Shown here in pieces: positions 1 through 5,490 of a DNA stretch of 7,127 nucleotides. Source of the DNA: GCA-2686265 sp036010965 (GTDB lineage Bacteria > Planctomycetota > UBA1135 > GCA-002686595). Position numbers and translations under genes: made by a program. The stretch is taken from assembly GCA_036010965.1 (NCBI GenBank), contig DASCMO010000088.1, positions 1 through 7,127 of the forward strand, written 5' to 3'. The notes under the pieces are model-generated. The model saw only the letters and a list, made by a program, of their open reading frames with translations, was not told the DNA's origin and did no database searches. The stretch's first letter is position 1, and each line of letters opens with the position of its first letter.

Positions 1-252
1 GACCGCCGTACCCAGCGCGCGCTCTTGCAGTTCTTCAAACCGGAGAATCACTTCATGGTGCGCGAGGCGCTGCTGGCCCATGGGCGCGAGGACCTGATCG
101 GAGACGGACCCCTGGCCCTGATACCCAAGCGCCCGCCCAAGGAGGCCTTCGACTCGCGGCGCGCGGAGGCAACTCATTCGCACGCCGAGGACGCCGGCGT
201 CGAGAAGACCGTCGGCTATCGACCCGGCCGTCGCGGGCGCCCTCGGCGCTGA
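1..252 (+). CDS. YgiQ-family radical SAM protein, C-terminal end only (5' part outside window)
   Basis: The reading frame is open from the first base and gives the last 83 residues of a larger protein. The stretch RTQRALLQFFKPENHFMVRE followed by ALLAHGREDLIGDGPLALIP matches the C-terminal region (DUF3362 type) of YgiQ/UPF0313 radical SAM proteins, where QRALL, PEN, the R-x-DLIG motif and LIP-x-(R/K)-PP are the recognisable landmarks. The last 40 or so residues form a low-complexity tail rich in Arg and Ala, also usual in this family. The catalytic radical SAM domain with its CxxxCxxC iron-sulfur motif would lie upstream of the window and cannot be checked. The biochemical role of YgiQ proteins is not well defined, so no reaction is claimed. 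An internal TTG or ATG start is not credible because the homology runs through to base 1. The stop is followed after only 2 nt by the next gene, suggesting co-transcription. Confidence 0.85.
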   Translation, partial: DRRTQRALLQFFKPENHFMVREALLAHGREDLIGDGPLALIPKRPPKEAFDSRRAEATHSHAEDAGVEKTVGYRPGRRGRPRR

Positions 253-254
253 TC

Positions 255-464
255 GTGACGGCGCCCCCTTCCGCGCCTGGGAGTCTGTGCGAGACCTGTG
301 TCCATCGGCGCGAGGTCTTGTCGGCCAAGAGCACGCGCTTCCTTCGTTGCCGCCTGTTTCCATCGGACGCGCGCTTCCCGAAGTACCCGCCCCAGCCGGT
401 CGTTCGCTGCGGGGGGTGGCTGGAAGATCAGCGTGGAGTCGGCAGGGAGCGCAAGGACTCCTGA
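255..464 (+). CDS. Small conserved four-cysteine protein, possible zinc-binding
   Basis: This 69-residue protein starts at a GTG two bases after the YgiQ stop, a spacing typical of translational coupling. It contains C12-x2-C15, then C32 and C52, in the context LCETCVHRREV, FLRCRLF, DARFPKYPPQPVVRCGGW. The pattern (a CxxC, a short basic hairpin, a third Cys, then a Pro-rich stretch leading to a fourth Cys) looks like a compact four-cysteine metal site, probably zinc. I recall similar short hypothetical proteins with an 'RFPKYPPQPV-x-RC' ending, but I cannot name a characterised family. The tail after W55 is hydrophilic and probably disordered. There is no signal peptide or membrane segment, so it is presumably cytoplasmic. 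Function is unknown; tight linkage to the radical SAM gene is the only contextual clue. The conserved cysteine layout and the spacing favour a real gene over a chance frame. Confidence 0.7.
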   Translation: MTAPPSAPGSLCETCVHRREVLSAKSTRFLRCRLFPSDARFPKYPPQPVVRCGGWLEDQRGVGRERKDS

Positions 465-548
465 ATTGCGAGACCCCGGCTGGCGGTCATGCCCTCAGAT
501 CCACGGTCAACCGCATCGATGGTCCGGCGCCGAGGTTCATCGCGACTC

Positions 549-577
549 GCGCCTGCCTGCAGGGCGCCGTCTTCTTG
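549..577 (+). terminator. Weak candidate terminator hairpin after the YgiQ / four-Cys unit
   Basis: GCGCC at 549-553 pairs with GGCGC at 563-567, with an extra T-G wobble closing a 7-nt loop. A mildly T-rich stretch (CGTCTTCTTGG) follows. The stem is short and there is no real T tract, so this is only a candidate for ending transcription of the two upstream genes. The rest of 465-690 shows no convincing gene. It also holds a 10-bp palindrome (GGCTATAGCC, 598-607) and competing GC hairpins around 614-637. Confidence 0.2.
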
Positions 578-690
578 GCCTGAGTGCGGAGGGATAGGGC
601 TATAGCCGGGCGGGCCCCCTGCCAGGGGCGGTGCCCCCATGGAGAGCATCCCGGGGTAGACTCGTAATTGGCCCCTTATTCACTCTCCAC

Positions 691-3600
691 ATGAAGACAG
701 TTCCGCCCCGCACTCTGTCGCGCGCCCTCCTCCTCCCCCTGGGCGCCCTGCTCCTGTTCGTCTCGGCCATGGTCTGGTCGGGCAACGGGATTCAAGCGGG
801 TCCGTATCTGCAGGACGCCGCTCCGGATTCGGTCTGGGTCTGCTGGGAGACGGCTTCGACGGGACCCAATCCGACCGAAAGCCGCGTCGACTACGGGACC
901 TCTCCGTTGCTGGGTCAGTCGGTGAATGGCACTTACTTGAACTCGAGTGGGGGCACGATCATCCACCAGACCCTCTTGAGCGCTCTCGCTCCGGACACGA
1001 TCTACTACTACCAGGTCATCACCGGCAGCTGGACGAGCGGCGTTTACCACTTCCGCACGCCCCCGTCCCTCGATGCCGAGACGCCCTGGCGCTTCGCCGC
1101 CGTCTCGGACACGCAGTACGACGGCTCCAACCCCACCAAGCACCGCGAGGTGATCGAGGAAGGGGTGATCGACTACGTGCAGGCCCAGTACGGACCGGAC
1201 GTTCCCTCAGAGCTCTCGTTTTTGATGAACACCGGCGATCTGGTCTCGACGGGCTCCAACCACTCCCACTGGCAGAACCACTTCTTCGCCCAGGCCGAGC
1301 AGCTCCTGCGCGAGGTGCCGCTCTACCCCGTGCTCGGAAACCACGAGGCCAACGCGAGCTTCTACTTCGAGTACATGCGGCTTCCGCAGAACGGGTCGCC
1401 GGGTTTTCAGGAGCACTGGTACTACACCGACCACCAGAACGTGCGCCTGATCGGTCTGGACACCAACCCCCCCTTCGACAACCAGACCCAGCTCGACTGG
1501 TTGGATACGGTGCTTTCGGGTGCGGCTCTCGTCGACCGTATCGATTTCGTGTTTGTCCAGTTCCACCACCCCCATAAATCGGAGCTGTGGACCCCGGGTG
1601 AGTCGTGGTTTAGCGGATTGGTCGTCGACCGCCTCGAGCAGTTCTCCACCGACACGGGCAAGCCCTCGATCCACTTCTTCGGCCACACCCACGGCTACTC
1701 GCGCGGCCAGAGCCGGGACCACAACCATCTGTGGGTGAACGTGGCGACGGGCATGGGCAACCCCGACTACTGGTACGAGTACTCCCAGGCCGATTACCCC
1801 GAGTTCCAGATCTCCCTGCCCGAGTGGGGCTTTGCCATAGTGGACGTCGAGGCCGGGGCCGACCCGACCTTCCGTTTGCGCCGGCTCAGCCGCGGAAACG
1901 AGTACGTCTTCCGTGACAACGACCTCGTCGATGAGATCACCATCCGGCGCTACAACCAGCCGCCGGCCCAGCCGACGGCCCTGGCGCCGAACCCCGCAAG
2001 CGGGTCCGTGCCGGGCTTCAGCGTGGAGCTGGTGGGTTCGACCTTCAGCGACCCTGACGGGGACACGCTGCTGGAATCCCACTGGCAGGTGACGACGGTC
2101 GCGGGTGATTACTCCGACCCGGTGATCGACGACTGGCGGCGCATCGAGAACTGGTACCGGCCGGCCAACGGTGACGGCTGGTACTCCGAGGACAACGTCG
2201 CCGACCCGGACATCGAGGACGTGGTGCTCAATGAATCCCTGCCGGGCTGCATGCCCGTGTGGTGGCGTGTCCGCTACCGCGACTCGAGCCTCGTGTGGAG
2301 CGATTGGTCCGACGAGCAGACCTTCACCGTCGGGATCTCCGACGGCGGCGACAACATCCCCGATCCGGCCGACGGGGCGAACGGCGTGGCGCTTGCCCCG
2401 GTGCTCGAGTGGTTCCCCTGTGATCCAGCCGACGCCTACGACGTGTACTTCGGCACCACGCCGAGCCTGGGTCCGGCGGATTTCCAGGGCACGCAGACGC
2501 AGACGACCTTTGCGCCGGGCGTGCTCGATCCCGAGGTGACCTACTACTGGCGCATCGATCACGTCATCGGGGGCCAGACGACCACCGGCCCCACCTGGAG
2601 CTTCACCACCACGCCGACGTTCCCCACGCTGCATACGGGCGAGTGGCGCTTCGCTGACTCGAACCCCTCCACCGGCCAGCCCCTCGAGGCGACCATGGGC
2701 CCCTCCGAGTTGATCCCCGAGGGCATGAGCTACGGCAGCGACTGGGTCCTGGGGACGACGGGCTCGGCGGTCCCGCACATCGACGGCGAGTCGACGGGCT
2801 ACATCCGCCTCGACGAGGTCTTCGGCTTCAACACGGGTCTGCGGACCTGGTTCAATGCGCCGGGCAACGGAGGCGGCGGCTGCTGTGACGTGTTCGAGTT
2901 CACCTTGATCTGGGATCTCTTCGTTCCCGACACCGAGAGCGCCTACCAGGCCCTCTGGCAGGGCAACGCCAGCAACTCGAACGACGCGGAGTTCTTCTTG
3001 AGCAACTCCACCGGTGGCTTCTGGCTCTCTGGGCCCGGCAACGTGGGCGCGGGCTCGTGGGAGAGGGGCGAGTGGGTGCGCATCGCTCACCGGGTCGACT
3101 ACCCCGACACCTCGGCGGTCTTCGTCAACGGCGTCAAGGTGCTCTCCGACGATGAGCTCCCCGCGCCGGACTGGCTCTACGGTGAGGGATCGGGTAGCAG
3201 CGTCTGGATGCTGACCGACCAGAACGGCGGCACGGACGTGGGCCTGGTCTACTGCGCCAACTTCGCCCTGGTGGACGCCCTGATGCCCGACGGGGCCATC
3301 GCCGCCCTGGGCGGCCCCGACGCCGAGGGCATCTTCGTGCCCAGTGTCCCCGAGACCTACTGCACGGCCGCGCCCAACTCCGCCGGTCCGGGTTGCCAGA
3401 TCGGCTGGTCGGGTTCGACCAGCATCGGCGCCAACGACTTCACGCTCCACGGCTGGTCCGGGATCCCCTCTCAGTTCGGCCTCTTCTATTACGGATCCGA
3501 GCAGATCCAGATCCCCTTCGGTGAGGGGTTCGGTTGCGTCGGCGGCGGCTCCCTGGGCTTCTTCCGTCTCAATCCCCCGCAGTTGTTCGACTCCTTCGGC

Positions 3601-3765
3601 GACGTCGAGCGGTTGCTGGATTTCACCCAACCTCCGGCCAGTGGCGGACCGGGCCAGATCGAGCCAGGCTCGACCTGGAACTTCCAGCTCTGGTACCGTG
3701 ACCCCGTCGGTGGGGGCAGCGGCTTCAACCTCTCCGACGCCCTCTCGGCGCCCTTCACTCCCTAG
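691..3765 (+). CDS. Exported multidomain calcineurin-like phosphoesterase (purple acid phosphatase type) with C-terminal surface/sorting domain
   Basis: This is a 1024-residue exported metallophosphoesterase. The ATG at 691 is chosen because it begins a signal peptide (MKTVPPRTLSRALLLPLGAL then LLLFVSA); an in-frame GTG at 631 would add 20 residues in front of it. A purple-acid-phosphatase N-terminal Fn3-like domain follows (GPYLQDAAPDSVWVCWET to YHFRTPP, about 36-128). The catalytic domain shows D140-T-Q142, GD183, GNH218E, H292-H293 and GH332TH334, the five metallophosphoesterase motifs; Gln replaces the usual His in motif I. Two Fn3/Ig-like modules lie at about 422-547 and 555-640. A LamG/concanavalin-like module spans about 650-867. 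A Cys-containing domain (890-1024) is shared with the minus-strand propeller protein. Probable role: hydrolysis of phosphate esters outside the cytoplasm, perhaps phosphate scavenging, with the accessory modules binding polymers or surfaces; the substrate is unknown. No Shine-Dalgarno sequence is visible before the start. Confidence 0.88.
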   Translation: MKTVPPRTLSRALLLPLGALLLFVSAMVWSGNGIQAGPYLQDAAPDSVWVCWETASTGPNPTESRVDYGTSPLLGQSVNGTYLNSSGGTIIHQTLLSALAPDTIYYYQVITGSWTSGVYHFRTPPSLDAETPWRFAAVSDTQYDGSNPTKHREVIEEGVIDYVQAQYGPDVPSELSFLMNTGDLVSTGSNHSHWQNHFFAQAEQLLREVPLYPVLGNHEANASFYFEYMRLPQNGSPGFQEHWYYTDHQNVRLIGLDTNPPFDNQTQLDWLDTVLSGAALVDRIDFVFVQFHHPHKSELWTPGESWFSGLVVDRLEQFSTDTGKPSIHFFGHTHGYSRGQSRDHNHLWVNVATGMGNPDYWYEYSQADYPEFQISLPEWGFAIVDVEAGADPTFRLRRLSRGNEYVFRDNDLVDEITIRRYNQPPAQPTALAPNPASGSVPGFSVELVGSTFSDPDGDTLLESHWQVTTVAGDYSDPVIDDWRRIENWYRPANGDGWYSEDNVADPDIEDVVLNESLPGCMPVWWRVRYRDSSLVWSDWSDEQTFTVGISDGGDNIPDPADGANGVALAPVLEWFPCDPADAYDVYFGTTPSLGPADFQGTQTQTTFAPGVLDPEVTYYWRIDHVIGGQTTTGPTWSFTTTPTFPTLHTGEWRFADSNPSTGQPLEATMGPSELIPEGMSYGSDWVLGTTGSAVPHIDGESTGYIRLDEVFGFNTGLRTWFNAPGNGGGGCCDVFEFTLIWDLFVPDTESAYQALWQGNASNSNDAEFFLSNSTGGFWLSGPGNVGAGSWERGEWVRIAHRVDYPDTSAVFVNGVKVLSDDELPAPDWLYGEGSGSSVWMLTDQNGGTDVGLVYCANFALVDALMPDGAIAALGGPDAEGIFVPSVPETYCTAAPNSAGPGCQIGWSGSTSIGANDFTLHGWSGIPSQFGLFYYGSEQIQIPFGEGFGCVGGGSLGFFRLNPPQLFDSFGDVERLLDFTQPPASGGPGQIEPGSTWNFQLWYRDPVGGGSGFNLSDALSAPFTP
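3358..3762 (+). other. Shared C-terminal domain, copy 1 (YCTAAPNSAG...WYRDP...GFNLSDAL)
   Basis: This segment encodes the last 135 residues of the phosphoesterase. It starts YCTAAPNSAG and carries NDF, GLFYYG, PFGEGFGCVGG, RLNPPQ, WNFQLWYRDP and GFNLSDAL, and ends six residues later. By hand alignment it shares about 75 identical positions out of roughly 131 with the end of the VCBS protein at 5494-5889. A beta-rich domain appended to the C-termini of unrelated exported proteins suggests an outer-surface sorting or anchoring role, which is an inference. Confidence 0.75.
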
Positions 3766-3792
3766 TCCGCCTGTCCTGCCAGGTCGCTCCCC

Positions 3793-3800
3793 GAGGAGGA
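3793..3800 (+). promoter_or_regulatory. Shine-Dalgarno sequence for the DUF1330 gene
   Basis: GAGGAGGA ends 7 nt before the ATG at 3808, a strong and well-spaced ribosome-binding site that fixes the start. Confidence 0.8.
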
Positions 3801-3807
3801 ACGGTCC

Positions 3808-4119
3808 ATGCCCGCCTACCTGATCGCCGACATCGAGGTGACCGATCCCCAGGTCTACGAGCGCTACCGTGAGGCCGCGGGCGTGAGTCTGGCCGCCCAC
3901 GGAGGCCGCTTCGTCGTACGGGGAGGAGCCACGGAGGTGCTGGAAGGGGACTGGACGCCGCGGCGCCTGATCGTCTTGGAGTTCGAGAGCATGCAGGCGG
4001 CTCGGAGCTGGTACGACTCCCCTGAGTACACGGCGGCCAAGGAGCTCCGGCTCCGCTCTGCGGACAGCCGGCTGGTCCTGGTCGACGGGGGCGGGAGCCT
4101 TCCGATCGGGGGTTCTTGA
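3808..4119 (+). CDS. DUF1330 family protein (dimeric alpha/beta barrel fold)
   Basis: This 103-residue cytoplasmic protein matches the DUF1330 family along its whole length. Landmarks are YLIADIEVTDPQVYERYREA at the N-terminus, HGGRFVVRGG (about 31-40), VLEGDW, RRLIVLEFESMQAARSWYDS and PEYTAAKELR, then a final strand RLVLVDGG. Family members are about 95-105 residues and adopt a ferredoxin-like fold that dimerises, related to YciI and EthD-like proteins. No reaction is established for the family and none is asserted here. The start is supported by GAGGAGGA 7 nt upstream. The gene lies 42 nt after the phosphoesterase stop and 113 nt before the SGNH esterase on the same strand, so a loose operon is possible, though its own strong ribosome-binding site means it need not depend on the upstream gene. 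There is no signal peptide, in contrast to both neighbours. Confidence 0.92.
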   Translation: MPAYLIADIEVTDPQVYERYREAAGVSLAAHGGRFVVRGGATEVLEGDWTPRRLIVLEFESMQAARSWYDSPEYTAAKELRLRSADSRLVLVDGGGSLPIGGS

Positions 4120-4143
4120 TCGGACGCGTGGAGCCAGGGAGGT

Positions 4144-4188
4144 CGAGTCGGCTCACCTGATCGTGTGCAATGTCACGGGCCCGACTCG
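4144..4188 (+). promoter_or_regulatory. Inverted repeat between the DUF1330 and esterase genes
   Basis: CGAGTCGG (4144-4151) is the exact reverse complement of CCGACTCG (4181-4188), and an inner pair CGTG (4162-4165) / CACG (4174-4177) could form a nested stem with an 8-nt loop. No T tract follows, so it is not a classical intrinsic terminator. It could be an mRNA structure, a weak factor-dependent end or an operator for the esterase gene. The 8-bp outer stem may also be chance in such GC-rich DNA. Confidence 0.35.
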
Positions 4189-4212
4189 CCGCCAGGGTGA
4201 GTGAGGGCCTTC

Positions 4213-4220
4213 GAGGAGGA
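4213..4220 (+). promoter_or_regulatory. Shine-Dalgarno sequence that decides the esterase start
   Basis: GAGGAGGA lies 12 nt before the ATG at 4233. It is identical in core to the site before the DUF1330 gene. The spacing is somewhat long, but it falls inside the coding sequence if translation began at the in-frame ATG at 4170, so it favours 4233. Confidence 0.65.
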
Positions 4221-4232
4221 AAGAACGAACGA

Positions 4233-5042
4233 ATGGACCAACGCGAGGAAATGGAACAGATGCAGCACATGGAGCAGAGCGACTCGATCCCCGGCGGCCC
4301 GAGCCGCCGGGACTTGCTGGGCGGCGGTCTCGCGGCCCTGGGTGGTGTGGGCCTGGCGGGAGTCGCCGAGGCGTCGCCCCTCGGAGCGTCGTCCGCGTCC
4401 CTCGTGGACCCGGGTGACGTGGTCCTGTTTCAGGGTGATTCGATCACCGACGCGGGCCGCAGTCGCGCGCAGGCGGCCAAACCGAACGCCCAGCCCGGCA
4501 TGGGCGGCGGCTATGCCTGGTTGGCGGGCGCCGGTCTCCTGGTGCGTCGTCCGAAGGACGACTTGCGGGTCTTCAACCGTGGCATCAGCGGTAACAAGGT
4601 CTTTCAGCTCGCCGATCGCTGGGATGCCGACTGTCTGGACTTGAAGCCCGACGTGCTCAGCATCCTGATCGGCGTCAACGACATCTGGCATTCTCGTGGT
4701 GGGAACTACGACGGGACGGTGGAGGTCTACGAGCGCGACTTCCACGCCTTGCTCGAGCGCACGCGCGAGGCTCTGCCGGAGGTGAAGCTCGTCCTCTGCG
4801 AGCCCTTCGTCCTGCGTTGCGGGGCCATCAACGACTCGTGGTTCCCCGAGTTCGACCACTACCGCGCAGCTGCGCGCCGGGTCTCGGACGCCTTCGGTGC
4901 CCGCTGGGTGCCCTTCCAGGAGGTCTTCGATCACGCCGTGGCCCATGCTCCGCCCAAGCACTGGGCCGGCGATGGCGTCCATCCCTCCGCCAGCGGCGCG
5001 GCCTTGATGTCTCAGGCCTGGCTGCGGGTGGTGTCCCCGTAG
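4233..5042 (+). CDS. Tat-exported SGNH/GDSL-family esterase
   Basis: This 269-residue hydrolase carries a twin-arginine signal: a polar, Met/Glu/Gln-rich leader, then S24-R25-R26-D-L-L and a Gly/Ala/Leu hydrophobic stretch ending near AEASPLGA (about 45-52). The mature part has all SGNH blocks: GDS with nucleophile Ser70 (FQGDSITDAGR), the oxyanion Gly in NRGISGN (Gly117 or Gly120), GVND with Asn149, and DGVHP with catalytic Asp247 and His250. It resembles the SGNH subgroup containing carbohydrate acetyl-esterase-like proteins (GDSITDxxR start, IGVNDxWH). A role in deacetylating polysaccharides or cleaving other esters outside the cytoplasm is plausible, but the substrate cannot be read from the sequence. 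The start at 4233 is supported by GAGGAGGA 12 nt upstream; an in-frame ATG at 4170 would bury that site and push the Tat motif further inside. It ends 10 nt from the stop of the convergent minus-strand selenoprotein gene. Confidence 0.9.
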   Translation: MDQREEMEQMQHMEQSDSIPGGPSRRDLLGGGLAALGGVGLAGVAEASPLGASSASLVDPGDVVLFQGDSITDAGRSRAQAAKPNAQPGMGGGYAWLAGAGLLVRRPKDDLRVFNRGISGNKVFQLADRWDADCLDLKPDVLSILIGVNDIWHSRGGNYDGTVEVYERDFHALLERTREALPEVKLVLCEPFVLRCGAINDSWFPEFDHYRAAARRVSDAFGARWVPFQEVFDHAVAHAPPKHWAGDGVHPSASGAALMSQAWLRVVSP

Positions 5043-5052
5043 GGACGCGCGG

Positions 5053-5454
5053 TCAGTTCGTCGCCAGGGCGGCTTCGATCGCCGTGACGATCTCTTCGCG
5101 GCCGTAGTTGTGTCCGGGGAGTTTACCCACGGGTTCTCCTGCGGCCGAGAAGGTCACCAGGCCGTGGCGTAGGGCCGTGAACCCGAAGGACTCGATCTCC
5201 TCCGCCGCCAGTGCCGTCTCCGCGGCCGGGATGATGCGGAAGTCCATCTGCTCTCCGTACTCTGTTTCGAGCTCGCCCACGGCGGCTACGACCTTTTGGC
5301 AGAAGGGTCACGCGTCTCCGATGACGTAGTAGCGCACCTCGCCGCGTTGCTCGAGGGCGGCGCTCGCCGTCAACTCATCGGGGTCTCCCTGTGAGCAACA
5401 GGCGGAGAGGGCGGTCAGCAGGAAGAGAGAGAGTGTGCAGACGAGGGCTTTCAT
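5053..5454 (-). CDS. Selenocysteine-containing thioredoxin-fold lipoprotein (UxxC), UGA at codon 49 read as Sec
   Basis: The frame runs from an ATG at 5454 to a TGA at 5055-5053, 133 residues, interrupted once by TGA at 5310-5308 (codon 49). The N-terminus is a lipoprotein signal (MKALVCTLSLFLLTA then LSAC, lipid-modified Cys19). A beta strand VRYYVIGDA leads into U49-P-F-C52-QKV, a CxxC-type redox motif with selenocysteine in first place. The rest fits a thioredoxin fold: helix VVAAVGELETEYGEQ, strand MDFRIIPA, helix, strand HGLVTFSAAGEPVGKLPGHN, final helix EEIVTAIEAALA. The cis-Pro usual in thioredoxins is not evident; 'RHGLV' occupies that place. Probable role: membrane-anchored thiol/disulfide or peroxide chemistry in the periplasm. 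A hairpin fitting a bacterial SECIS lies 27 nt after the UGA. A nonsense mutation of an ancestral Cys codon is the alternative. It lies 36 nt after the VCBS gene on the same strand. No clear Shine-Dalgarno sequence is seen. Confidence 0.82.
5270..5287 (-). promoter_or_regulatory. Candidate bacterial SECIS hairpin downstream of the in-frame UGA
   Basis: Read on the minus strand, AGCCGCC pairs with GGCG-A-GCU (7 bp with one bulged A) around a 3-nt apical loop, GUG. The loop starts 28 nt after the UGA and its first base is G. This meets the usual bacterial SECIS description: a stem-loop within the coding region, apical loop about 16-37 nt from the UGA, and G in the first or second loop position. 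A second small hairpin (5290-5309) overlaps the UGA itself. Confidence 0.6.
5308..5310 (-). other. In-frame UGA, predicted selenocysteine codon (Sec49)
   Basis: TGA interrupts an otherwise continuous frame and sits exactly where the first Cys of a CxxC redox motif is expected (GDA-U-PFC-QKV). Coding potential is clear on both sides: signal peptide and strand upstream, thioredoxin fold downstream. Confidence 0.8.
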
Positions 5455-5490
5455 GGATCTGTTTTCTCGCGGCGCTGACGGCCGTGACGA

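Noticed and set aside
614..637. Competing GC hairpins (GCCCC/GGGGC and GGGGC/GCCCC) before the phosphoesterase gene
   Set aside because: They look like an attenuator pair, but the stems are only 5 bp, there is no T tract or leader peptide, and such pairs arise by chance in this base composition.
631..690. N-terminal extension of the phosphoesterase from GTG 631
   Set aside because: It puts 20 residues in front of an otherwise standard signal peptide starting at ATG 691.
1207..3900. 897-codon open frame on the minus strand opposite the phosphoesterase
   Set aside because: It is a GC-driven shadow of the plus-strand gene. Its translation is Val/Gly/Arg/Glu-rich with no recognisable domain, while the opposite strand encodes clear catalytic motifs.
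4170..4232. N-terminal extension of the esterase from ATG 4170
   Set aside because: The strong GAGGAGGA site at 4213-4220 would lie inside the coding region, and the extension overlaps the inverted repeat; ATG 4233 fits better.
4173..4982. 269-codon open frame on the minus strand opposite the SGNH esterase
   Set aside because: Antisense shadow of a gene with a full set of SGNH motifs; the translation shows no family features.
5053..5280. 75-codon version of the selenoprotein starting at GTG 5280
   Set aside because: It would begin inside the first thioredoxin helix, lack the active site and signal peptide, and place its start codon in the candidate SECIS loop. The frame continues upstream through the UGA with clear coding features.
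5053..5454. Selenoprotein gene as a pseudogene broken by a nonsense mutation
   Set aside because: One base change from a Cys codon could give TGA, so this is not excluded. The absence of any other damage, the exact active-site position and the SECIS-like hairpin make Sec the better reading.
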